NCBI RefSeq assembly: GCF_009739905.1
Contig: NZ_CP034279.1
Span: forward strand, 4,836,001 to 4,900,000
From: Streptomyces ficellus
GTDB taxonomy: Bacteria; Actinomycetota; Actinomycetes; Streptomycetales; Streptomycetaceae
Reading direction: 5' to 3'
Length of the DNA: 64,000 nucleotides
Positions 35,856 through 43,784 of this stretch are shown piece by piece. Both the position numbers and the translations under genes were made by a program. The notes under the pieces were generated by a model. That model was not told the DNA's origin. It worked only from the letters and a program-made list of their open reading frames with translations, and did not search any database. How positions within the stretch are numbered: position 1 is the stretch's first letter; each line of letters opens with the position of its first letter.

Positions 35856-36758
35856 ATGACCGAGTGGGACATCAAGAAGCTCCAGATCCTCCGCACCCTG
35901 CGCGACCGGGAGACGGTGACCGCGACCGCGGAGGCGCTGCTGATGACCCCCTCGGCGGTGTCGCAGCAGCTGACCAACCTCTCCAAGCAGCTGGGCGTAC
36001 GGCTGCTCGAGGCGCACGGGCGGCGGGTGCGGCTCACGGACGCGGCGCACCTCGTCCTGCGCCACACCGAGGTGGTGTTCGCCCAGCTGGAGAGGGCGGA
36101 CGCCGAATTGGCCGGCTACCTCCAGGGCGAGGCCGGCGAGGTCCGGGTCGGCGCGTTCTCCACCGCCGTGCCCGCCCTGGTCGTGCCGGCGGTGCTGCGG
36201 CTGCGGGCCGACCACCCGGGGCTGGAGGTGCGGGTGCGCGAGGCCGAGGCGGCCGAGGCGTACGAGCTGCTGTCGGCCGGGCAGGTGGACCTCGCCCTGT
36301 CGCTGGCGGCGCACGCCCCGACCGCCCGTGACCCCGGGTTCAGCCGCGTACCGCTGCTCGCCGACCCGCTGGACGTGGCCCTCCCCGCCGGGCACGCGCT
36401 CGCCGGGGCGCCGGGGCTGCGGCTGGCCGACCTGTCCGGGGAGCGGTGGATCTTCGGGGGCAGCGGGCCCTGGTCGGAGATCACCAGGGCGGCGTGCGAG
36501 GCGGCCGGGTTCGTACCGGAGCAGGCGCACTCGGCCGCCGGGTGGACCGCGATCCTCGCCATGGTGGAGGCCGGGATGGGCATCGCGCTGGTGCCGCGCA
36601 TGGCGGCGGCGGAGCGCGTCAGGGGAGTGGTGATGCGGGTCCTGGAGGCCGACCAGCCGCGCCGGCACGTCGTGGCGGCGGTACGCCGCGGCGCCGAGTC
36701 CGCCCCGGCGGTGGCCCGCCTGCTGGCGGCGCTGCGGGAGGCCGCGGAGCGCCGGTAG
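35856..36758 (+). CDS. LysR-family transcriptional regulator
   Basis: The 300-residue protein has an N-terminal winged helix-turn-helix (LQILRTLRDRETVTATAEALLMTPSAVSQQLTNLSKQLGVRLLE) and a type 2 periplasmic-binding-fold effector domain (VRVGAFSTAVPALVVPAVLRL; GQVDLALSL; GWTAILAMVEAGMGIALVPRMA). The helix-turn-helix resembles the Streptomyces StgR-like group. The start at 35856 fits the leaderless promoter. It most likely regulates the adjacent EamA exporter; the inducer is unknown. Confidence 0.92.
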   Translation: MTEWDIKKLQILRTLRDRETVTATAEALLMTPSAVSQQLTNLSKQLGVRLLEAHGRRVRLTDAAHLVLRHTEVVFAQLERADAELAGYLQGEAGEVRVGAFSTAVPALVVPAVLRLRADHPGLEVRVREAEAAEAYELLSAGQVDLALSLAAHAPTARDPGFSRVPLLADPLDVALPAGHALAGAPGLRLADLSGERWIFGGSGPWSEITRAACEAAGFVPEQAHSAAGWTAILAMVEAGMGIALVPRMAAAERVRGVVMRVLEADQPRRHVVAAVRRGAESAPAVARLLAALREAAERR

Positions 36759-36778
36759 GCGCCGGCCGGGGCGGGGCT

Positions 36779-37384
36779 TCAGCGCGCGTCGGGGGCGAGC
36801 CCCCTCAGCAGTTCGTCGGCGCCGGCCTTGAGGTCGGCCACGCTCCGGCCGCCCTCCCGCGTCAGATGGTGGACCAGGCTCGGCGCGAACGGCGCGAGCA
36901 GCAGGTGGGCCAGCAGCGAGGCGTCCGCCCCGGGCCGCGCGCGGGTCACGAGCACCGTCACGTGCGCGTGCATCGTCGCGTACGCCCCACTGCGGTGGCG
37001 GGCGGCCGGGGCGGCGGCCTCGGCGGCGAGCAGCATGTCCAGCTGGTCGGTGACGCGGTCGGCCAGCGCGTGCAGGAAGGCGCGCAGCCGCTCCAGGGGC
37101 GGGGCGTCGGGGCCGAGCGGCGGCGGGCCGGTCATGAACGCGTCCTGGAACCGCTTCTCCCGCTCGTCGAGCAGCGCGAACAGCAGCTGGGCGACGTCCC
37201 CGAACCGCCGGTAGACCGTGCCCACACCGATACCGGTCTCCTGGGCGACCCCGTTCATCGTCAGCGCGCCGGCGCCCCGGTCGGCGATGATCCGCGCGGC
37301 GGCCTCCAGGATGCGGCACCGGTTGTCCGCGGCGTCGGCCCGTTCGTGGCGCCCGCCGGGGCCGGCGCCCTGCGGCTGGCCCAT
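36779..37384 (-). CDS. TetR-family transcriptional regulator
   Basis: The 201-residue protein has the TetR DNA-binding region RILEAAARIIADRGAGALTMNGVAQETGIGVGTVYRRFGDVAQLLFAL and a C-terminal helical domain with SetR/TetR_C-like features (LERLRAFLHALADRV; LLAAEAAAPA). It is transcribed away from the allantoicase gene across about 97 bp and converges with the LysR gene. Its target is not evident; a nearby gene or itself is likely. Confidence 0.9.
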   Translation of the reverse strand: MGQPQGAGPGGRHERADAADNRCRILEAAARIIADRGAGALTMNGVAQETGIGVGTVYRRFGDVAQLLFALLDEREKRFQDAFMTGPPPLGPDAPPLERLRAFLHALADRVTDQLDMLLAAEAAAPAARHRSGAYATMHAHVTVLVTRARPGADASLLAHLLLAPFAPSLVHHLTREGGRSVADLKAGADELLRGLAPDAR

Positions 37385-37390
37385 GGGACC

Positions 37391-37396
37391 AGCGTA
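37391..37396 (-). promoter_or_regulatory. -10 element for leaderless TetR transcript
   Basis: On the minus strand TACGCT is followed by 6 nt and then the ATG at 37384, with no ribosome-binding site. This implies a leaderless message for the regulator. Confidence 0.5.
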
Positions 37397-37481
37397 CCGC
37401 CCGTCATCTTTCAGTCCTGCTTAACAACAAGTGAAGAAACTTCCGATGGACCTCACTGGTCCTGGGCGGGACAGTCGGAGC

Positions 37482-38633
37482 ATGACCTTCGACGCCAGCC
37501 ACCACGCCCCCGGCCAGGACCCGCACGCCAACGACGCCGCGCCCTACGGCGGCGGCGACCCCTACGCCGACTACCGCTCCGGGGACTTCCCCTTCACCGA
37601 GCTGGTCGACCTGGCCGACCGCCGCCTCGGCGCCGGTGTCGTCGCCGCCAACGACGAGTTCTTCGCCGAGCGCGAGAACCTGCTGGTGCGCGAGCCCGCC
37701 GTGTTCGACCCGGAGCACTTCGGCCACAAGGGCAAGATCATGGACGGCTGGGAGACCCGTCGCCGTCGCGGGGCCGACGCCGGGAACCCCTTCCCCGCCC
37801 CCGAGGACCACGACTGGGCGATCATCCGTCTCGGTGCCCCCGGCGTCATCCACGGCATCGTGGTGGACACCGCCCACTTCCGCGGCAACTACCCCCAGCG
37901 CGTGTCCGTCCAGGCCGCCGCCGTCCCCGGCTCGCCCAGCCCGGCAGACCTGCTCGGCGACGACGTGAAGTGGGAGGAGCTGGTCCCGCCCACGCCCGTA
38001 CGCGGCCACGCCGCCAACGGCTTCGAGATCACCACCGAGCGCCGCTTCACCCACCTGCGGCTGTGCCAGCACCCCGACGGCGGCATCGCCCGCCTGCGCG
38101 TCCACGGCGAGGTCGTGCCCGACCCGGAGTGGCTGGAGCTGCTCGGGACGATCGACCTGGTCTCGGTGCTCAACGGCGGCGCCTACGAGGACGCGTCGGA
38201 CAAGTTCTACTCCTCGCCCACCCAGATCATCCTGCCCGGGACCTCCCGCAAGATGGACGACGGCTGGGAGAACCGCCGCCGCCGGGTGCGCGGCACCAAC
38301 GACTGGGTGCGCTTCCGGCTGGCCGCCCGGGGCGCCGTCCGGGCCGTCGAGATCGACACCGCGTACCTCAAGGGCAACTCCGCCGGCTGGATCGCCCTCC
38401 AGGGCCGCGACGGCGGGCCCGAGGGCGGCGCGGAGTGGTTCGAGATCATCCCGCGCACCCGGCTCCAGCCCGACACGCTGCACCGCTTCGTGCTCCCCGC
38501 CGAAGCCGTCGCCACCCACGTCCGCCTCGACGCCTTCCCCGACGGCGGCGTCGCCCGGATGCGCCTGCACGGCTCCCTCACCACCGACGGCGCGGCCGCC
38601 CTCCGCGCCCGCTGGACCGAGCTGAACGGCTGA
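37482..38633 (+). CDS. alc: allantoicase
   Basis: The 383-residue protein is made of two related beta-sandwich halves, as in all allantoicases: FPFTELVDLADRRLGAGVVAANDEFFAERENLL, then KIMDGWETRRRRG...DWAIIRLGAPGVIHGIVVDTAHFRGN in the first half, and a matching FIDLVSVLNGGAYEDASDKFYSSP / MDDGWENRRRR...DWVRFRLAARG / VEIDTAYLKGNSAG in the second. It hydrolyses allantoate to ureidoglycolate and urea in purine breakdown. ATG 37482 is chosen over an upstream GTG at 37431 by homologue start and a CGGAG site. No allantoinase or other purine gene is beside it. Confidence 0.93.
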   Translation: MTFDASHHAPGQDPHANDAAPYGGGDPYADYRSGDFPFTELVDLADRRLGAGVVAANDEFFAERENLLVREPAVFDPEHFGHKGKIMDGWETRRRRGADAGNPFPAPEDHDWAIIRLGAPGVIHGIVVDTAHFRGNYPQRVSVQAAAVPGSPSPADLLGDDVKWEELVPPTPVRGHAANGFEITTERRFTHLRLCQHPDGGIARLRVHGEVVPDPEWLELLGTIDLVSVLNGGAYEDASDKFYSSPTQIILPGTSRKMDDGWENRRRRVRGTNDWVRFRLAARGAVRAVEIDTAYLKGNSAGWIALQGRDGGPEGGAEWFEIIPRTRLQPDTLHRFVLPAEAVATHVRLDAFPDGGVARMRLHGSLTTDGAAALRARWTELNG

Positions 38634-38707
38634 CCGCTCTCCGCCCGGCGGGCGGCCGCGCACCGATCGCCCACCCGCCGGGCGGGCTTCACCACGCAGT
38701 ACCCGGG

Positions 38708-38736
38708 AGGGGCGCCCCGCAGGGGAGGGCGCCCCT
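38708..38736 (+). terminator. hairpin downstream of alc
   Basis: A 10-bp perfect GC-rich stem (38708-38717 with 38727-38736) with a 9-nt loop, followed by TT, lies 75 bp past the allantoicase stop. It separates that gene from the terpene operon. Confidence 0.65.
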
Positions 38737-38893
38737 TCCGGCGTTCCCGTACGCGGTCAACTCGCGCAGAATGTGGCCCTTTTGCGCGTGACTATGCTCA
38801 AACCCTAAGTAACTGAGGACTTTTTTCAGTCATATTTGGGCAGGGTGGGGCGGCCGATGAACACCCCCACATGACCGCAGGACCGGAGAACCG

Positions 38894-39817
38894 ATGGACA
38901 GCAACCTCGCCATCCAGCCGACCACTGATGGCCAGGCGTTCGACGAAGCACAAGTCCCCCTCTACTACAGCCGCAAGACGGCGGACATCCTCCACAAGTA
39001 CGGACCGGGCCCGCGCGTCCACTTCCACGTGGGGCTGTTCGACCCCGGCGCCACGCCCAACACCACCGTCGCCCAGCGCGTCCTCAAGCGCCGGATAGTC
39101 GAGTCCCAGGAGGCGATCGTCGCGCACGCGGCGCGCACCTGGGGCGCGCACTCCACCCCGCCCCGCAGGCTCCTCGACATCGGCTGCGGGGTCGGCGGCG
39201 GCTCGCTCTACTGGGCCCAGGAGCACGGCGCCAAGGTCACCGGGATCACCGTCACCGGCGAACACGTCCCGCTCATCGAGGACTTCGCCCGCCGGGCCGG
39301 GGTCGCCGGCCGGGTCACCCCGGTCCTCGGAGACATCCACGCCTTCCGCACCAAACGCAAGTACGACGCCGCGTACGCCAACGAGAGCTCCGGCTACATG
39401 GACCGCGAGCGGCTCTTCAAGGTCGTCGCCAAGTCCCTGAAGCCGGGCGGCTGGTTCGGCCTCCAGGAGCACTTCATCCGCCGCCCCGAGTGGACCGAGT
39501 TCATCGACGGCTACTACAAGACCCGCCTCGGCACCCTCACCGAATACATCCTCGCCGCCGAGGCGGCCGGTTTCGAACTCGAACAGGACGAGGACGTCAC
39601 CGACCGGGTCGCCGAGTTCTGGGTCCAGTCCATGGCCTGGAACACCGCCGAGCTGGAACGTGCCGAGCGCGCCCCGGCCGGTGCCACCGACCGGACGGCC
39701 TGGTCCCGCGAACGGCTCCAGGAGTCCACGATCACCCACGGCAAACTGTTCCGCATCTGGCGGGACCACGCCATGGAGACCCGCCTGCTGCTCTTCCGCC
39801 TGGGCGGGGGCAGCTGA
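38894..39817 (+). CDS. SAM-dependent methyltransferase, probable prenyl-diphosphate C-methyltransferase
   Basis: The 307-residue protein has the class I SAM motif LLDIGCGVGGGSLYWA (93-108; core DIGCGVGGGS 95-104), VTGITVTGEHV, and VLGDIHAF, followed by the YANESSGYMDRERLFKVVAKSLKPGGWF strand. A HFHVGLFDPG segment (43-52) stands where GPP and FPP C-methyltransferases have their Tyr/His-Gly loop. ATG 38894 follows a GGAG site. The gene ends 2 bp before the terpene synthase start, so the two form one unit. In the GPP-methyltransferase/2-methylisoborneol and SodC/sodorifen systems a similar enzyme methylates the prenyl diphosphate before cyclisation; the same is inferred here, while the substrate chain length is unknown. 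Confidence 0.75.
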   Translation: MDSNLAIQPTTDGQAFDEAQVPLYYSRKTADILHKYGPGPRVHFHVGLFDPGATPNTTVAQRVLKRRIVESQEAIVAHAARTWGAHSTPPRRLLDIGCGVGGGSLYWAQEHGAKVTGITVTGEHVPLIEDFARRAGVAGRVTPVLGDIHAFRTKRKYDAAYANESSGYMDRERLFKVVAKSLKPGGWFGLQEHFIRRPEWTEFIDGYYKTRLGTLTEYILAAEAAGFELEQDEDVTDRVAEFWVQSMAWNTAELERAERAPAGATDRTAWSRERLQESTITHGKLFRIWRDHAMETRLLLFRLGGGS

Positions 39818-39819
39818 CG

Positions 39820-40929
39820 ATGCCACCCTCCTACGCCGAGGACACACCGCCCTCCCGGATCGGCTGGCGACTCCCGCCCTTCTACTGCCCATTCGACCGG
39901 GACCTGCTCCACCCCAAGGCCGCCGAGCTGGAGGAGCGGGCCGTCGCCTGGATCGACGCGTACGGCCTCTATCCGGACGCCACCGAACGCGCCTGGGGCC
40001 TGGCGACCCACAGCGCCGACTTCACCAGCCGGATCATCCCCCACGGCGACGTGGAGCCGATCCTGCTGTTCATCGAGTGGAACTACTGGGCCAACGCGGT
40101 CGACGACTGGCAGGACTCCGGGTCCGCCGCCACCCGGACCGCCGACATCACCGACCACAGCGCCCGGCTCGTCCGGACCATCGAGGCGCCCGGCTCCCGG
40201 CTGCTCCCCCGCGGACCGCTCACCGAGGCCCTGGACGACCTGGTCTCCCGTACTCGTGCCATGCTCACGCCCTTCCAGCTGCGCAGGTTCACCGAGGGGA
40301 CCCGCGACTGGCTGTTCGGCGCCGGCTGGCAGACCGCGAACACCGAACGCGACGTCATGCCGTCCCTCAACGAGTTCGCGGCGATGCGGGCGTCCGTCAA
40401 CGGCACCCGCTTCACCCTCACCTGGTGCGACGCGGCGAACGACATCCGCCTGCCCGCCGACGTGCTCTACTCGGCGCCCGTCCAGGCCCTCACCGACGCC
40501 GCCGGCTTCATCGTCTCCTGCGACAACGACCTGTTCTCGTACAACAAGGAGGACCACCAGGAACCCCGGGAGCAGAACCTGCTCAACGTGGTCGCCCGCG
40601 ACCGCGGCTGCACCCCGCGCGAGGCGCTGGTCCCGGCCGTCGCCCTGCGCGACCGCGCCATGACCCTGTTCGTCCGGCTGAGCGAGCAGCTCGCCCGGGA
40701 CGCCGGCGAACCGCTCCGCCGCTACCTCGACTCGCTCGCGCACTACGTCGCGGGCTGCATCACCTGGCAGAACCGCGCACCGCGCTACGCCAGCCCGCGC
40801 AACCGCAACGCGCTGCCCGTCGAGGGCGCCTCCTACGACATCACCTGGCGGGACACCCCGAGCGACCCGAGCCCCGAGCCGCCGCCCGTCCCGGCGATCG
40901 CCTGGTGGTGGCGGCAGCTCGACGGCTGA
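39820..40929 (+). CDS. class I terpene synthase
   Basis: The 369-residue protein carries all bacterial type I cyclase landmarks: the N-terminal LPPFYCPF with HP (18-32), Asp-rich motif DDWQD (95-99), pyrophosphate-sensor Arg190, NSE triad NDLFSYNKE (236-244; N236, S240, E244) and the C-terminal RY pair (322-323). The sensor lies 46 residues before the triad as expected. The Asp-rich motif is a plain DDxxD, unlike the DDCYCED of 2-methylisoborneol synthase. It is translated right after the methyltransferase, and converges with a conservon P450. The product is unknown. Confidence 0.9.
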   Translation: MPPSYAEDTPPSRIGWRLPPFYCPFDRDLLHPKAAELEERAVAWIDAYGLYPDATERAWGLATHSADFTSRIIPHGDVEPILLFIEWNYWANAVDDWQDSGSAATRTADITDHSARLVRTIEAPGSRLLPRGPLTEALDDLVSRTRAMLTPFQLRRFTEGTRDWLFGAGWQTANTERDVMPSLNEFAAMRASVNGTRFTLTWCDAANDIRLPADVLYSAPVQALTDAAGFIVSCDNDLFSYNKEDHQEPREQNLLNVVARDRGCTPREALVPAVALRDRAMTLFVRLSEQLARDAGEPLRRYLDSLAHYVAGCITWQNRAPRYASPRNRNALPVEGASYDITWRDTPSDPSPEPPPVPAIAWWWRQLDG

Positions 40930-40971
40930 CGCGAGGCTGACGCGACGGCGGGCTCCCGCGGTCGCTCCGGT

Positions 40972-42405
40972 TCAGCCGCGCCGCAGCAGACGGCTCCACC
41001 ACGACGACCGGCCCGGGTCACCGCCCTCCACGGGGACGGAACGGGCCGGTTCCGGCACCGCCTCGGGCAGCGGCTGCGAGGCGGCGACCGCGACGGAGGC
41101 GGCCGCGACGGGGGCGGTCGTGGTACCCGTCGCCCCGCGCGGGGTGAACGTCACGGGCAACGAAACCAGCTCGCGCGACATCAGCGACGACTCCCAGCGC
41201 AGCTCGCCCTCCGCGACCGACAGTTCCAGGTCGGGCAGCCGCGACAGCAGGACGTCGACACCGGTGTCCGCGATCGCCCGGCCGATGTCCTGGCCCGGGC
41301 ACTCGTGCGGCCCGCCGCTGAACGCCAGGTGCGACCGGTTGCCGTGCACGGGGACACCCGGGTCCGGACGGATCGCGGGGTCGGTGTTGGCGGCGGCGAG
41401 CCCCAGCAGCAGCATGTCACCGGCCTTGATGTGCCGGCCGCCGAGGCGGGTGTCACCGGTCGCCCACCGCCCCAGGATCGTCATGAGCGGCGGCTCGTCC
41501 CACAGCACCTGCTCCAGCGCGTCGGGCAGGGTCATGTGGCCGCCCGACAGGTTCGCGCGGAAGCGCCGGTCGGTGAGGACCAGGCGCAGGGCGTTGGCGA
41601 TCAGGTTGGCGGTCGTCGAGAACGCCGCGATGAGGACCAGCCGCAGGTGCTCCACGATCTCCTCGTCGGAGAGCGACGGCGAGTGTTCCAGCAGCCACGA
41701 GGTGAAGTCCCGCCCCGGCACCTCCCGCTTCCTGGCGAGCAGTTGCTCCAGCACCTCGGTGACGTACGCGTTGCTGGCCACGGCGGTCTCCGTGCCCTTG
41801 ATCATGTCCCGGCCCGCCTCCACGAGGCGTGGACCGTACGACTCCGGCGCCCCGACGAGCTGGGTCATCACCAGCATGGGCAGCGGTTCGGCGAAGTCCG
41901 TCACCAGGTCGGCGCGGCCGGAGTCCACGAAGCCCGCGATGAGCTGCTCGGCGAACCGCTTCACGTACCGGCGCACACCACGCCGGTCGAAACGCTCCAG
42001 CGCCTCCGTGACCGCACCGCGCAGTCGCTGGTGCTCCGGACCGTCCTGGAAGTTGCACACCGGCTGCCAGGCGGCGATCGGCGCCAGCGGGTGGTCCGCG
42101 GTCACCTTGCCCTCCCGCATGGCGTGCCACAGCCGCGGGTCGCGCGAGAACCGCGACGGCGTGCGGGCCACGTCCAGGTTCTCCCGGTGGCCCAGCACCA
42201 GCCAGGCCGGCAGGTCGCCGTGGACCAGGACCGGGGCGACGCTGCCGTGCTCGGCGCGCAGCTTCTCGTACAGGCCGATCGGGTCGGCCTCGGCCGCGGG
42301 GCCGTACAACCGGTGCGCGGGACAGCCCGGGGGCGGGGACGCCGGACCCGCCGGGAACGGCTGTGGCGGGCCCGGGACGGGCGGGGGAGTGGACGGCGTG
42401 GTCAC
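40972..42405 (-). CDS. conservon-type cytochrome P450 lacking EXXR (CvnE, CYP157-like)
   Basis: The 477-residue protein has the haem-binding loop FSGGPHECPG with Cys369. At the K helix the usual ExxR reads EQVLW (298-302), and the I-helix acid-alcohol pair reads AAFSTT (260-265). The EQxLW form is the mark of the Streptomyces CYP157 family, where the Cys ligand is the only invariant P450 residue. Its GTG start overlaps the GTPase stop (GTGA), so it is the last gene of the conservon. The tail after about 430 is low-complexity Ala/Val/Pro ending in a WWSRLLRRG patch. It converges with the terpene synthase. Confidence 0.88.
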   Translation of the reverse strand: MTTPSTPPPVPGPPQPFPAGPASPPPGCPAHRLYGPAAEADPIGLYEKLRAEHGSVAPVLVHGDLPAWLVLGHRENLDVARTPSRFSRDPRLWHAMREGKVTADHPLAPIAAWQPVCNFQDGPEHQRLRGAVTEALERFDRRGVRRYVKRFAEQLIAGFVDSGRADLVTDFAEPLPMLVMTQLVGAPESYGPRLVEAGRDMIKGTETAVASNAYVTEVLEQLLARKREVPGRDFTSWLLEHSPSLSDEEIVEHLRLVLIAAFSTTANLIANALRLVLTDRRFRANLSGGHMTLPDALEQVLWDEPPLMTILGRWATGDTRLGGRHIKAGDMLLLGLAAANTDPAIRPDPGVPVHGNRSHLAFSGGPHECPGQDIGRAIADTGVDVLLSRLPDLELSVAEGELRWESSLMSRELVSLPVTFTPRGATGTTTAPVAAASVAVAASQPLPEAVPEPARSVPVEGGDPGRSSWWSRLLRRG

Positions 42406-43022
42406 GATGCCTCCGGGGTCACGGCGAGGGAGTGCAGGTAGCGCATCAGCGTCATCAGGACGTCGCGGCTGGAGTCGCGCAGCCGGGCGTCGCAGCGGAC
42501 GATCGGCACCGACGCGGGCAGGTCGAGGGCGGCGCGGAGCTCATCCACCGGGTGTTCGGGCGCGCCGGGGAAGGAGTTGACGGCGACCACGAAGGGGACG
42601 CCGCGCTCCTCCAGCCGGCCGATGACGTCGAAGCTGACCTCCAGGCGGCGGGTGTCGACCAGGACCACCGCGCCCAGCGCGCCCTCGAACAGGCCGCGCC
42701 ACAGGAACCAGAAGCGCTCCTGGCCGGGCGTGCCGAACAGGTACAGCACCAGCTCCTCGTTGATGCTGATGCGGCCGAAGTCCATGGCCACGGTCGTGGA
42801 GCTCTTGCGTTCCACGCCGGCCGTGTCGTCGACGCCGACCCCGGCCTGGGTCATCGTCTCCTCGGTGGTCAGCGGCCGGATCTCGCTCACCGAGCCGACC
42901 AGCGTCGTCTTCCCGACCCCGAAGCCGCCGACGATCACCACCTTGACCGCGGCGGTGGTCGTGGCCGGCAGGGTGTCCGCGCGGCGCGGACCGGCGGGCG
43001 GCTCAGAGCTTCTGAAGTCCAT
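42402..43022 (-). CDS. conservon small GTPase (CvnD)
   Basis: The 206-residue protein has Walker A GGFGVGKTT (32-40), a Ras-like DxxG region read as YLFGTPGQERF, and VNSF in place of NKxD. This is the Rab/MglA-like ATP/GTP-binding protein found in every Streptomyces conservon. The start lies 20 bp inside the DUF742 gene and the end overlaps the P450 start. In the family it works as a switch bound to the Cvn membrane complex. Confidence 0.93.
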   Translation of the reverse strand: MDFRSSEPPAGPRRADTLPATTTAAVKVVIVGGFGVGKTTLVGSVSEIRPLTTEETMTQAGVGVDDTAGVERKSSTTVAMDFGRISINEELVLYLFGTPGQERFWFLWRGLFEGALGAVVLVDTRRLEVSFDVIGRLEERGVPFVVAVNSFPGAPEHPVDELRAALDLPASVPIVRCDARLRDSSRDVLMTLMRYLHSLAVTPEAS

Positions 43023-43380
43023 CGATCACTGCCTCAATCAGTGCCAGGTCGGGGAGTTGGGCGCGGGCGACGGGCGCGCGGGCCAGTACGTCCCCGTCCG
43101 CGAGCAGGTCACCGACCAGGACGGTCACCACGCTCACCGGCAGGGAGAGGTACGCGGAGATCTCGGCGACCGACAGCGGAGCCTGGCACATCCGCATGAT
43201 CGCCGCGTGCTCCGGCGGAAGTCCGGGCCTGGGCCCCGACCTGGCCACGATCAGGGTGACCAGGTCGAGGGGGGCGGACTCTAACGAGCCGCTGCGCCCA
43301 CCCGTGATCACGTAGAGCCGCTCCGGGCTGCCGTCCTCCCAGTCGGGGCCGGTACCGCGGGGCCGGCCCGGTTCGCTCAC
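43003..43380 (-). CDS. conservon DUF742 protein (CvnC)
   Basis: The 125-residue protein has the DUF742 winged-helix pattern: RLYVITGGRSGS near the start, LDLVTLIVA, and CQAPLSVAEISAYLSLPVSVVTVLVGDLLADGDVLAR, ending LIEAVIDGLQKL. Genes B, C and D overlap by 4 bp or more, typical of conservons. In other systems CvnC joins the A-B-D complex and links it to DNA or partner proteins. Confidence 0.93.
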   Translation of the reverse strand: MSEPGRPRGTGPDWEDGSPERLYVITGGRSGSLESAPLDLVTLIVARSGPRPGLPPEHAAIMRMCQAPLSVAEISAYLSLPVSVVTVLVGDLLADGDVLARAPVARAQLPDLALIEAVIDGLQKL

Positions 43381-43784
43381 GCGGGCAGCCCGTCGCGGCG
43401 GGGCGGGCTGCTGAGGTGCTCTCCGATCCGGGCCACCAGGTCGCGCATCCGCTGACCCATCAGTCCGGCGTCGACGCCCTCGTCGGCCAGGACGGCGAGG
43501 TACGCGCCGGCGCCGGCCGCCATCAGGTAGAAGAAGCCGCCGTCCATCTCGATCACGACGAGCCGCATCCGGCCCTCGCTGTGCGGCAGTTCGGCGGCGA
43601 CGGCGCCGGCCAGGCTCTGCAGGCCCGCGCAGGCGGCGGCCAGCCGGTCGGCGGTGTCGGTCTCGGCCCCGTACTGCGCCATGCGCAGGCCGTCGGCGGA
43701 GAGCACGATGACGTGACGGGTCTGCGGAACGCTCTCTGCCAGGTCCTTGAGCATCCAGTCCATGTCGGGCCGCTGCTGACTCAT
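43377..43784 (-). CDS. conservon roadblock/LC7 protein (CvnB)
   Basis: The 135-residue protein is a roadblock/LC7 domain: MDWMLKDLAESVPQTRHVIVLSADGLRMAQYG, AAACAGLQSLAGAVA, and MRLVVIEMDGGFFYLMAAGAGAYLAVLAD. It is expected to be the GTPase-activating or scaffold subunit for CvnD. Its start overlaps the CvnA stop by 4 bp. Confidence 0.93.
   Translation of the reverse strand: MSQQRPDMDWMLKDLAESVPQTRHVIVLSADGLRMAQYGAETDTADRLAAACAGLQSLAGAVAAELPHSEGRMRLVVIEMDGGFFYLMAAGAGAYLAVLADEGVDAGLMGQRMRDLVARIGEHLSSPPRRDGLPA

Noticed and set aside
38894..40929. 2-methylisoborneol biosynthesis operon
   Set aside because: The synthase lacks the DDCYCED motif and the Pro-rich N-terminal extension, and no cyclic-nucleotide-binding protein gene is adjacent.
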